A stretch of 24,430 bases of DNA from Opitutaceae bacterium (GTDB lineage: Bacteria > Verrucomicrobiota > Verrucomicrobiia > Opitutales > Opitutaceae), in contig JADJTK010000042.1 of assembly GCA_016711225.1 (NCBI GenBank), positions 1 through 24,430 of the forward strand, written 5' to 3'. A program made the position numbers and the translations under genes. Shown piece after piece: positions 6,741-16,399 of the stretch. Below the pieces are notes generated by a model. The model ran no database searches, was not told the origin of the DNA, and was given only the letters and a program-made list of their open reading frames with translations. Numbering within the stretch: the stretch's first letter is position 1; each line of letters opens with the position of its first letter.

Positions 6741-7687
6741 ATGAACCGGACCGACCGACTCGTGGCGATGGTGCTCTATCTTCAAGGCCGCCGCGTGGTT
6801 CGCGCCGAGGACATCTCCGCCCATTTCGAGGTGAGCCTCCGCACCGTCTATCGCGATGTCGCCGCACTGGGTGAAGCGGGCGTGCCGATTTCCGGGAAGC
6901 CGGCGTGGGCTACTCCCTCGTCAAAGGCTATCATCTGCCTCCCATGCTTTTCACCGCCGAGGAAGCCGCGGCGCTCTTTGTCGGGGGCGAAATGGTGAAA
7001 CGCTTTGCCGACACCTCACTGCAACCCGCCGCGGATTCCGCACTGCTCAAAATCCGCTCCGTCCTGCCCGCCGAACGCCAGGAAGAACTGCAACGACTCG
7101 AACGCGCCACCGTCATCGGCAGCATGATCCGCCCCGACGCGGGGTTGCGCCGTGAGGTGCTACGCCCGATACAACGAGCACTCGTCGCGCGGCGTGTGGT
7201 CGCGATCACCTACCACGGGCGGGCGCGTTCGGAAGACACGACCCGGGAAGTAGAGCCGATGGGAGTGTTCTTCGCCGGCGGTGTTTGGTACCTCGTTGCG
7301 TGGTGCCGATTGCGCGACGAGGTCCGGCATTTCCGCCTCGACCGAATCCTGAGCCTCGAGCTCAGGACGGAGCAGTTCTCCCCGCGCGAAACCGAGTTTT
7401 CGCTCCGCCGCCATCTGGACGAAATCGAGGCGAGTTCGCTCAAAATCGAGGTCCGACTCCGCGCCGCGGCGAGCGTGCTTGAGCGCATCCGAGCTGAATG
7501 CCACGGAGGCGTGATCTCCGTAGCCCCGAGCGCCAACAACTTCGACATCCTCCTTCACACCTATTCGCTCGAGTGGTGTGCCCGCTGGGTGCTCTCCTTC
7601 GGAGGCGAAGTCGAAGCCCTCGCTCCCGTCGAATTGCGCGCGCACGTGAGCCCTCTCGCCCAACGCTCCCTCACGAAACACGCCTAG
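6741..7687 (+). pseudogene. WYL-domain transcriptional regulator (YafY-like), broken by a single-base frameshift
   Basis: The first frame, from ATG 6741, encodes a DeoR/HTH_11-type winged helix: 'NRTDRLVAMVLYLQG', 'ISAHFEVSLRTVYRDVAALG', 'AGVPIS'. It goes out of frame at the GGG at 6894-6896. Restoring one G gives 'SGEAGVGYSLVKGYHLPP', the conserved continuation of this family, which then runs open to 7687. The C-terminal part has the WYL ligand-sensing domain ('VVAITYHGRAR', 'EPMGVFFAGGVWYLVAWC', 'RHFRLDRI') and a final 'WVLSFGGEVEAL' extension. The intact protein would have about 315 residues. Family members are ligand-responsive DNA-binding regulators that often sit beside VOC-fold genes, as here. 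Everything outside the one-base lesion is well conserved, so a sequencing error or a very recent mutation is likely. Confidence 0.85.
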
Positions 7688-7846
7688 CATGGGCAGGCCC
7701 TGACCAAGGGCGGTGCCCGTGGCGCGCACCGGGGAGTCGCGCCGCACCGGATTTGTTTCACCCCTCCTGCCATAACGCTGTCAGCAGTCGCGTGTAGAGT
7801 GGGCTTTCCTGCCTTTTCCAACACTCAACCGGAGATCTGCCACACC

Positions 7847-8224
7847 ATGATTCAAGTCACCGAAATCGCCTTCATCGGCTACCCCGTCACCGATATGTCC
7901 CGTGCCCGCGCCTTCTACGAGGGCGTGCTAGGGCTCAAAACTGCAGCCACCTTCGACCACGAAGGGAAACAGTGGATCGAATACGACATCGCCGGAGCCA
8001 CCCTCGCCATCACCAACATGAGCCCCGATTGGAAACCCTCGACGTCCGGCCCTGGCGTGGCGCTCGAAGTCGCCGACTTCGCCGCCGCGATGGCCGATCT
8101 GCGCGCCGCGGGCGCGAAGTTTATCATCGAACCGATGGACAGCCCGGTCTGCCACATGGCGGTTGTCACCGACCCCGACAGCAACAGCGTGTGCCTCCAC
8201 CGCCGCCATGCAGCCCAAGTTTGA
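7847..8224 (+). CDS. VOC-family (glyoxalase/bleomycin-resistance fold) protein
   Basis: The 125-residue single-domain protein shows two beta-alpha-beta-beta-beta halves. The first starts 'EIAFIGYPVTDMSRARAFYE' with 'VLGLK'. The second is 'GVALEVADFAAAMADLRAAG' followed by 'AVVTDPDSNSVCLHRR'. The first-strand metal-ligand His of canonical glyoxalases is replaced (IGYP), so it may be a non-catalytic binding member or use other ligands. The ATG at 7847 was chosen over an in-frame GTG at 7799 because homology begins there and GGAGA at 7831-7835 is a reasonable ribosome binding site. It follows the WYL regulator by 159 bases on the same strand, a common pairing that suggests the regulator controls it. 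Substrate unknown. Confidence 0.87.
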   Translation: MIQVTEIAFIGYPVTDMSRARAFYEGVLGLKTAATFDHEGKQWIEYDIAGATLAITNMSPDWKPSTSGPGVALEVADFAAAMADLRAAGAKFIIEPMDSPVCHMAVVTDPDSNSVCLHRRHAAQV

Positions 8225-8602
8225 ACCGTTTGGCCTAAGCTGACGTCGTGGGATCTGGGGATGGTCTACCACGCGGTCGTTCGAGAAGGTGGCCGCGAAC
8301 AGCCTACGACTTCGCCAAGGCTGCGACGCACCCAGTGTGCTTTTCTGCGCGCTGCGATCACCGCGGCTGCGGGCGAAAGGGGGGCTGTCCAAGAACCCGT
8401 CGGCAAGCTCCGGGCACGTGGGCTGGCGTGCCCGGGGCGGAGGCCGAATCATGCGGGACGGTCTCGGTGCGGCCGCGAATTTCCCCCGAAAATCCGGACA
8501 AAACCTGGGTTTCCGACGATCTGGTGTTGAATCCGGCCGTCTTCAACGCATCGGTTGCGTCCTGACTTGCGCCCCGTTCCTCCTCCCGCTCGCCCCCCAG
8601 TC
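8225..8602. other. Gene-free spacer with a long palindrome, upstream of the AraC-type regulator
   Basis: No convincing frame is present. The notable structure is CCGGGCACG (8410-8418) paired perfectly with CGTGCCCGG (8427-8435) around an 8-base loop. With one G-T wobble the stem extends outward to 8407/8438. Close to the regulator start, TTGAA (8527-8531) and TTCAA (8542-8546) form a small inverted repeat with 10 bases between arms, a possible operator. The palindrome may be a transcript end for the VOC gene or a dispersed repeat. Confidence 0.4.
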
Positions 8603-9640
8603 ATGACCCCGTCCGTAGGAAATGGTACCCCCGGATCGCTTTTCGCTGCACGGCCGATGGGCCATCAGAGTCGCGCGGAGATGTGCGAGGCCTTCGATCG
8701 CGCCATCCGGTTGGCCGAACGTGACCGGTTGCGCCTGCGCGTGCCGCATGAGGTGAAGCCGACACAACGGCTCAAGAGCATGCACTACCACTACCGGCCG
8801 GAGGTCTTTCTCCAGCTGCAGGGGACAACCGATTTCCAGTTTCCCCGCGAGAGTTTTGAGCTCGGTCCCGATGAGGTGTGCGTGATTCCGGCGGGGGTGC
8901 CCCACGGCGAGAAGGTGCATGCCGAGGCGAACCGGCCGTTTCGCAATCTGGTGGCCGGGTTCTACAACAACTCGATCAGCCTGCATTTCGCCTTCGAGGC
9001 CAGTCCGCAGCGGCCGGATATCGCGGAGATCGAGTTCTTCGATGCTCCCAATCTCGACGTTTTCCTGACACTCACCAACAGCATCGCCCACACCCATGCG
9101 ATGCAGAGTCCGGCCCGCGATGCGGTGCTGAAAGGGTTGCTGATCGCGCTCTTCGGGTTGTTCCGCAACATCATCGAGACCGGCGGCGGCCAGCTCAACG
9201 GTGACGTCGGCAAGGTCTTCCAGGCGAAGTGCCTGGTGCGTGAGCAATTCTCCAATCCGGAGCTCGGCGTGCAGCAGATCGCCACCGCGCTGGGCTGTTC
9301 GCGCGACTATCTCTCGCATCTCTTCCACGTCGAGACGAAGGAGCGGCTCACCCACTACATCCAGCGCATCCGCATCGACGGGGCGATCCTCGCGCTGGAG
9401 ACGACGGCGCTGAATGTGTCCGAGATCGCCTATGCCAGCGGTTTCGCCGACCCCGCGTATTTCGGGCGCGTGTTCAAACAGCACAAGGGCGTGACGCCGC
9501 AGGAATTTCGCGTTCAGCTCGATGCCCACCGCAACCAGCCCGAGCTGGGGCCCAAGACGGTGTACGCGGATCGGGTCGATTTCTCGCCGGGGGCGCCGAC
9601 GGCGCGAAAGCCCGAGGCGCTGGTCGTGGCGGGCCGGTGA
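8603..9640 (+). CDS. AraC-family transcriptional regulator with N-terminal cupin sensor
   Basis: The 345-residue protein has an AraC-type cupin at about 58-105 ('HYHYRPEVFLQLQG', 'LGPDEVCVIPAGVPHGE'). A linker domain follows, then two helix-turn-helices at about 205-305: 'LGVQQIATALGCSRDYLSHL' and 'ALNVSEIAYASGFADPAYFG', ending with the typical 'VFKQHKGVTPQEFR'. Such proteins bind a small ligand, often a sugar, and activate nearby genes. The start at 8603 was chosen because residues further upstream to 8555 are Pro/Arg-rich and lie in the spacer; ATG 8657 is another option. The next gene, the delta-60-repeat protein 403 bases downstream on the same strand, is a candidate target, but that is inference. 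Confidence 0.9.
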   Translation: MTPSVGNGTPGSLFAARPMGHQSRAEMCEAFDRAIRLAERDRLRLRVPHEVKPTQRLKSMHYHYRPEVFLQLQGTTDFQFPRESFELGPDEVCVIPAGVPHGEKVHAEANRPFRNLVAGFYNNSISLHFAFEASPQRPDIAEIEFFDAPNLDVFLTLTNSIAHTHAMQSPARDAVLKGLLIALFGLFRNIIETGGGQLNGDVGKVFQAKCLVREQFSNPELGVQQIATALGCSRDYLSHLFHVETKERLTHYIQRIRIDGAILALETTALNVSEIAYASGFADPAYFGRVFKQHKGVTPQEFRVQLDAHRNQPELGPKTVYADRVDFSPGAPTARKPEALVVAGR

Positions 9641-10042
9641 GGAGGCGGCTTGAAACTGCTTGGCTGCCGGCAGAGGCTGGTGGCCTCATTCTTGCGCACA
9701 TTTTGTGGGGGGATGACAGGTGACCTGGCAGCTGTTCGCGACGAGGCGGTCGCGCCAGAATTACCGCAGAACAACCCCTCCTTCGGTGACGAGGCGGCAT
9801 CTGGGCAAGTGCGGTGTCGGGAGGTGCGCGGCTCGCGTTCCTCTAGTGCCCCCCCGGCGGGAGGCCGTGGCCGTCAGGGTCGGCCCGGCCATTTCGCCCC
9901 GTCGAAGGTACCCCGAAAAGGATTGCGGACGCGTTTGGGTACTCGACACTCGAAGACAAATACTGCGGTTGGCTGCACAGTGCTTGAGGGCGGGGGAGTA
10001 CCGCGCCGTTGGGCTGCTGACGTAGACAGCCCCCTTCTCTCC
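9641..10042. other. Gene-free spacer between the AraC-type regulator and the delta-60 protein
   Basis: The frame of the downstream protein stays open across this stretch, but its translation is Arg/Pro/Gly-rich and precedes an obvious signal peptide, so I treat it as non-coding. No strong promoter or terminator hairpin is evident. The 15-mer actgcggttggctgc at 9962-9976 recurs at 13455-13469, just beyond the other end of the downstream gene. Confidence 0.45.
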
Positions 10043-13000
10043 ATGCTCTCCGTTTCCCGCTTGGTCATTTCGGCATCATCGCCTGCCTTCCTAGCGTTGG
10101 TGGTGGTGCTTCATGCCACCCCGTCCATCACGCAACAGCCGCATGCGGTTGTCGCGGTGTCCGGCGATGCTGTCTTCTTCAACGTAGCGGCCACCGGGAC
10201 TGGACAGGTCGGATACCAATGGCGAAAGTTTGGTTTCCCGCTGCAGGGTGAAACCGGATCCACGCTGAATTTGCCCTCTGCGAAACAAACCGACACCGGA
10301 TTCTACGATGTGGTGGTGACCGATGCGGAGTCGGCGGTCGTCTCGGTTCCGGCTCAATTGACAGTCCAGGCCTTGGTGACGGATACCTACCGTTTGGACC
10401 CATCATTCATGCCGCTCTTCGAGGCGGACGGGGCTACGGTGAGTTCAGTTGGGGTTGCGGAAGGCGGCATCGTGTACGTGGGAGGGACGTTTTCAACGAT
10501 CGCTGGCCAACGGCGGCAGGGTCTCGCCCGGTTTAAACCCGCGCTCACACTTGACCCGGGGTTCACCCCGATACTGGACGGCGGCGTTCGCGCATTGGTG
10601 GTCCAGCCGGACGGCAAGGTCGTGATTGGGGGCGATTTCGCGAGGGTCAACGGAATGAAGCAGGGCGGTATCTCGCGGCTGAACCCCGATGGGTCGATCG
10701 ATGAGTCGTTTGCGTCGGGCAGCGGGTTCTCCGACATCGTGGAGCGGCTCCTCCTTCTTAATAATGGAAACGTTGTGGTGGCAGGGGGAGGTGGATATTA
10801 CGATGGGCAGTTATGCGGTGGGAGCTCGATCCTCAGCCCCGATGGTCGACTGGTGGGATCATTCGGGGCCGGGGACGTGTTTGCGATGGCGTGCCAAGCG
10901 GACGGCAAGATCTTGGTGGCGGGCCGGTATTATCTGCGGCGGTTCGCGGCCGACGGTACTCCCGATCCGACGTTCACCGTCCCTGATATTTCCGGTCTTG
11001 TGCGAGCCGTGGCCGTGCAATCCGACGGGAAGATTATTGTGGGTGGATCGTTCAGTGCTTACGGCTCGGTTCCGGCCAAACGCATTGTTCGTCTTCTCGC
11101 GGACGGCTCGGTGGACAGTTCGTTCGTGGTCGGTAGTGGTTTTGACGATGAAGTCACTTCACTTCGAATATTCGCCGATGGGCGCATTATTGCTGGTGGA
11201 TCCTTTCGGTCATTTGCCGGAGTTGAGTGTGCCGGTGTTGCTATGCTCTCCTCGACCGGATCGTGGGAACACGGTTTTGTTAGGGCAGGCAGTCTTCCGT
11301 TTTCGGTGGCTGAGCTGACGACGACACCTGCGAACCAGATTGTGGTCGCAGGTAAAGGTTGGAGCCCGAACAAGAGTGTGGCTGTGTTGGATGAGCGAGG
11401 GACGGTGCAGGCGGTGGCTGCTTCCGGCCTCCGGTCTTGGCTGTATGTGGTACGCTTGGGGAAGGCGATGGCGGTCTCCGGTGGAAAATGGCTCATCAGT
11501 GGCGAGTTCACCCATGTCGACGGGGCAGAACGTCGGAGCCTGGTAAGGCTGAACGCCGACGGCACGGTCGATCTCTCGTTCGATTCCGGGGACGAATTGG
11601 ACATACCGGCAACTGCACTTCTCGAACAACCCGACGGGAAAGTGTTGTTGGGTCTTGATCGCGGCGTCGGCAAAACGCTCATCCGGCTCAATGTCGACGG
11701 GACCCGTGATACGGGCTTCGCTGTTGGCGCCGACTTCGCAACGGTGCCCCAAGCCCTCAGCCTCCTCCCCGATGGTCGGATCGCAGTGGCAGGGGCCGTT
11801 CGCACGTGGTTTGGCGGTCCCACGAGCGTCGCCTTGGCGGTCCTGTTGCCGGAGGGAGCCGCCGACCTCACTTATCGGCCCTCCAAGGGAGCTGCAATAG
11901 GCAGTGTGTCCGCTTTGGCCGTGCGTGGGGACGGAGGTCTCTGGGTAGGTGGGCGCTTCTATTGGGAGCAGGAGGGCGCCTATAAGCATCTTGCGCTTCT
12001 CGGCGCACACGGCGAACTTCAAGGAGAATTCGGCTTGGATGGCAGCGCATACGATTCTGGCGTGCGCGCGATCGTAGATCAGGAAGACGGTCGTGTTCTT
12101 ATTGGGGGTGAATTCAGCGGTGCTCCGGGCGGTCTGTATCGTCAGAATCTCTGCCGCTTGAATCCGGACCTGAGCCTGGATGCTGGTTATGATCCTGGGC
12201 CGGTGGGAGGGGGGCCTTGGTGCCTTGTTCCCTTGGGCGGCGGCGGAGTCTTGACCAACATGCCTTCGCAGGATCCCAGCGACGTATCCTTGCGCTATAT
12301 TTCCCGCCTCACTTCCCAGGGAACCCGGGATCGGGGTTTTGCCGCTTTCGATTTGTGGGACAAGCCGGCGACAGGAGTTCTCGTCGGCGATGATCGGCGG
12401 ATTCTGGTCATTGGCCCCAATGGGAAGCGCAACGGGACGAAGTTGCCTTCGTACACTATGCTTAAGCCGGATGCCTCGCCAATGCCGGTCATCGAGGCTC
12501 TCACCGGGGATCAGACTCTAACGGTTGGGGATACTGCGTCTTTCGCGGTTTTGGCTAGTGGCGAAGGGCCGCTCACCTATCGATGGAGCCGGGAGGACTC
12601 ACTCTCTTGGATTCCCGATGCCACGGCTTCCTCGTTGCAGTTGACTTCGTTGGGGCTGTTCCAGGACGGAGGGTATACGGTGGTCGTTGGCAACGATTTC
12701 GGTTTGGCCCGGGCGACGACGCATCTCACCGTCGTCGACCGATTCGAGATCACCCGCCAGCCACCGGCGGAGGTGTATGGGGGCGGAAGGCCTGGCTCGA
12801 AATGGCGGCCACCGGCAGCGGGGTGTTGCAGTACCAATGGTATCGGGGTGATACGGGCGATACGTCGAGGCCGTTTCCAGAAGGAACGACTGCTGTCGTT
12901 ACGCTGACCGGCTTCTCCACCTGGGATCGGTGTTGGGTGCGGGTTACGCAGGGTTCCAGCCACCTGGATAGTCGTACGGTTTTGGTCAAGGCAATCGGCG

Positions 13001-13410
13001 CCCCGGTGACTCTCGCCAACTGGGCCATGCAGCAGGGCACGCCGGCTGATCAACGGGGACCGCTTGACGCTCCGGCCGGTGACGGCGTCTGTAATCTGCT
13101 GAAGTTCGCCTACGGGGTGGCTCCGATGACGAAGTGGCCCTCATCGGGGCGGACCATGGGTGAGATCGCGCAAGGTACCGGCGATAACCGCCATTTAGCG
13201 CTGAGTTTTATTCGGAATAGCGCAGCGCAGGGGATCGTTCTTGAATTGGAGGTTTCGACCGACCTGCAGACTTGGGTCGTCGTACCTTCGACTCTTGCGG
13301 TGGTTTTTCCGAACGGTCCGGGGTCGGATATTGTCCGGCTGCGCGAGACTGCACCGCTCGGCTCTGCTTCGCGACGTTTCGCGCGGTTGGCCGTGCGCCT
13401 CGTGCCGTAG
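10043..13410 (+). pseudogene. Secreted Ig-like / delta-60-repeat protein, frameshifted near the 3' end
   Basis: From ATG 10043 a signal peptide ('FLALVVVLHATPS') leads into an Ig-like domain ('YQWRKFG', 'TDTGFYDVVVTDAES'). About a dozen delta-60 repeats follow, each close to the form 'V.AL.VQPDGKVVIGGDF', then 'RLNPDGS.D.SF'. These are thought to fold as beta-propeller-like units. A second Ig-like domain follows ('LTYRWSRE', 'DGGYTVVVGNDFG'). At the five-G run near 12779-12784 the frame breaks. Adding one G leads into 'AWLEMAATGSGVLQYQWYRG' and a verrucomicrobial C-terminal tail: 'NWAMQQGTPAD', 'GDGVCNLLKFAYG', 'LELEVSTDLQTW', 'RRFARLAVRLVP'. The restored protein would have about 1,120 residues and be exported, perhaps surface-bound. 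Function is unknown. Without repair the product ends at 12907 with a nonsense tail. Confidence 0.85.
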
Positions 13411-13595
13411 TGCGAGCAAAAACCGTGTGAACCTCGGGGCGAGTTCGTTGAGTGACTGCGGTTGGCTGCGGCGGGGTACTGCTGCCTGTTTAGATTGGTT
13501 ATACGACCGGGAGGACTAACTTCCCCGTGAACCGCCTGCCGGCTCGGATCGGGTGCAGTTACGCCAAGGAAAAGGGGGCTGCTCACGCGCGACTG

Positions 13596-16185
13596 TCAGC
13601 GCGGCCCGGGTTCTTCGGGGTACCAGCGGCTTTCGCGACCGGTGGCATCCACGGCAGTAACCAGATAGGCGTCGCCATCGCGACCGCCGGGGTCGGCGTA
13701 GTCGGTGGTTGGCACGAGCGCCCCGGCCGGTTCGGTGTAGGGCGAGTTGAGCCACGACCAGGGGCCTCCCATTCTGGCGGCCCGGTAGATCCGATAACCG
13801 GCGACGCCGGGCACCGCTGCCCAGCGCAGGCGATTGACGCCCTGTTCACGCCGGACGGCCAAAGCCTGCGGCAGCGCCGGGACGGGCGGCGGCGGGACGA
13901 AACCGGCGAGCGAGGTCTCCAGCAGGAGGTCGGCGTGCGCAAACCACAGCAGCTCGGACCACTGTTGGCTGCGACGGCTTTGCTCGTGGAGCCAGTAGGC
14001 CGCCTCGGTGCTGCCGAATTCGCCGCGGTCGGCGGCGCGGGCGAAAATGCCGACGAAGGGCGCGCAGGACCAGGCTTCCCAGCGGTGGTCGTGGGCCTGT
14101 CCGCGAAAGAAGTTGGCGCGGGGCCAACTCTTGGCGCTGCCTCCGGGGCGGGGCCGGTGCTGGAGGTCGGCGGTCACATCCACGCAGTCGAAATAGCGGC
14201 CGAAGACGGCGGGGTGCAGCCAGAGGTCCTCTCCGGTGGCGAGCTCGAGCGAGCGCAGGTGGAAGTCGCAGATCGACTCGTAGAGGAAATCCGAGGTCTC
14301 GGGGCGCCCAATTTCGCCGGGGTACGGTCGCTGGGCGTGGCCGTAGATTCCGGTCACGCCGGGGGCGTGGAGGGCGTCGAGCGCCCAGGAGGCGAGGGCG
14401 GGGTCGCCGGTGCGGCGGCCGCCGAAGAGGGCGAGGCCGAGCGGGCCGATCTGCATGTTGAAGGCGGAGACAAAACAGTCGACACGCGGAAAGCCTGCGG
14501 GGTTCACCTTGCCGAAGGCCTGCCGCGAGGCCTGGCCGATCGCGCGGCCGACGGCGGGCAGCGGTGGCCCGGCACTAGCTTGGCGTAGAGGGGGAGCGTG
14601 CTGGCACCGTAGGAGATATGGTAGGGATTGATACGCCCCTGGTCCTTCGGGTTGCGCGGGCCGGGGGGCTCGGTGCGCGCCCAAGCGGGAAGATGGAAAG
14701 CCGGGTCGGCCTCCGCGGGGGCGGGTCTGCGGGCGAGCAGCGCGTCGAACTTCGGGCGATCGCGCTGCAGCCAGAGCAGGGCGGCGTCCTGCGCCCAGCC
14801 GCGCCCCCAGTTTTTGATTTCATAGAAGCGGAGGCGATCGCCGGCATCGCGGCGCGGCAGGCGGCCGGACCAAGCGTGGGCTCGTCGACGATGGCCACCA
14901 GCGGCTGGAGGTTCCTCCGGGCCTCATGCCAGAGCGCTTCCTCGTCTACCGCCGGAGTGAAGACGAAACGTACTTCGCCCCAGAAGGCGCGCAGGGTGGA
15001 GCTGTTGGCGGCGGCGGTACGCTGGAAGGTGCCGGGGCCGCCGATGGCGAGGGCGCCGCCCCGGCCCAGCGTGAGCGGTCCGGAACCGGTCTGCACGTAG
15101 GGCACGGGGAGCAGGCTGAGCCCGGCGTCGCGGTTGACCAGGGCCTCGAGAAAGTGCCCGTTGGTGGTGCGGGTGAGTCGCCGCAGACCGGCAGGCACGC
15201 GGATCACCTGCATCGACGCGGCGGAGTCGCCAAGCACGAGCCGACCCGCGAGCAGACGATGCTCGGCGGCGCCGACGACTTCGGGGGTCGGGTCGCCCTC
15301 GGGGGCGAGGCGCTCGGTCTGCACCAGCACGGTGCCGTGGCGGGGAACTCGGTAGGTGAATTCGGCGGCGTCGGGTAGGCCGGGCGGGCCCAAGCGCACC
15401 ACGAATTTGGAGAACAATGGGCCAGCGCCCCAGCGCAGGTCGCGCATTTCCAACTCCTCCGGCCGGTCGTAGGAGAGGGCGGTGCGGCGCAGGGTCGCGC
15501 AGTCGCCATCCTGCCGCACGAGCGCGAGGGCGGGCGCGATCCAACCGTCGGGCAACGCGACGCGGCCTGCGTCGGTGGTGATGGCGGCGATGGCGCCGGT
15601 ACGCGGGCCGGAGGCGAAAAAGGTGACGGAGAGATCGTCGCCGGAGAGGGTGACACGATCTCCCTGCACGGTGGCGACAGTGGGCGGGAGCGGCGGTGGG
15701 GCAATGGCGGTGCGGACGAGCACGAAGTTCCGGCGCTCCCAGGCCGCAAGCGAGAGCGGGAAATAGAGGTGGAAGCGGGTGAGCCGGCCGGATTCATCCC
15801 GGCGAAGATCGTCGGCTTGGTGGGCGATGGGGTGGTGCCGGGCGACGTCGTCGGTGGCGTAGAGGGTCCAGTCGGCGGGCGCGCCCGGTTCGTCTTCGTG
15901 GAGAAAGACGGGGACGCGGACCAGTTCGTCCGTGCGCGGTTCCCCGACACGCTCTTCGACCGTGAGGCGGCGCAGCACGTCGCCGGGCTCGGTGGCCGGG
16001 CGCAGTCGGTCGATGAAGGGGGCGGGCCAGGAGGGCGAGGCCTCGAAGACGTCGGCGGTGGTGGTGGCGGCGAGGTCGGCCCGGGGGAGCAGCGCGAGCG
16101 CCGAGGCGAGGAGGAGGGATGGACGATGGGTCGCGGTGGAGGGACCGAATACGAAGGCTCGCAGGAACAAGGCGGCGCGGAGCAT
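13596..16185 (-). pseudogene. Large secreted protein of unrecognised family with C-terminal FN3 domain; two frameshifts
   Basis: The gene starts at 16185 with a signal peptide ('SLLLASALALLPRADLA'). A long beta-rich region follows ('VPVFLHEDEPGAPADWTLYA', 'RFHLYFPLSLAAWERRNFVL'). Near 14871-14876 the frame breaks after 'VAIVDEPTL'. The neighbouring frame continues 'RLRFYEIKNWGRGWAQDAAL' to 'RINPYHISYGASTLPLYAKL'. A second break near 14577-14583 restores the last frame: 'SRQAFGKVN', 'FNMQIGPLGLALFGG', 'HLRSLELATGEDLW'. It ends in a clear fibronectin-III domain ('VNRLRWAAVPGVAGYRIYRA', 'YLVTAVDATGRES'). The Trp/Tyr-rich helical middle resembles alpha/alpha-toroid polysaccharide lyases or hydrolases, which fits an exported carbohydrate-active enzyme, but I cannot place it in a named family. 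The repaired length is about 860 residues. Confidence 0.7.
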
Positions 16186-16399
16186 GGTGCGGGAGGATAG
16201 CGCTGGCGGTGCGATTTGACCATCGTGGTTGTCCTGATTCGCGCCACTGCGAAACGAGGGCGCGCGTGCTAGCCCCCTTCCACAACGGAGGCCGCGTCAC
16301 CGAGGTCGTGCGCGGAAAGCGCATTTGTCGAGTGCGCGCGTACTCTGTCAACGGAGGCGACTCCATTGAGACCCTGCCCCGATCAAGGGAGCTCCCGGC

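Noticed and set aside
8555..8602. Upstream start for the AraC-type regulator
   Set aside because: The extra residues are Pro/Arg-rich and lack family character; ATG 8603 is preferred, though ATG 8657 cannot be excluded.
9650..10042. N-terminal extension of the delta-60 protein
   Set aside because: It would bury an obvious signal peptide more than 130 residues inside the protein.
13527..14588. 353-residue + strand frame, Gly/Ala/Val-rich
   Set aside because: It is the complement of the - strand secreted protein with its FN3 domain; composition is typical of an antisense shadow.
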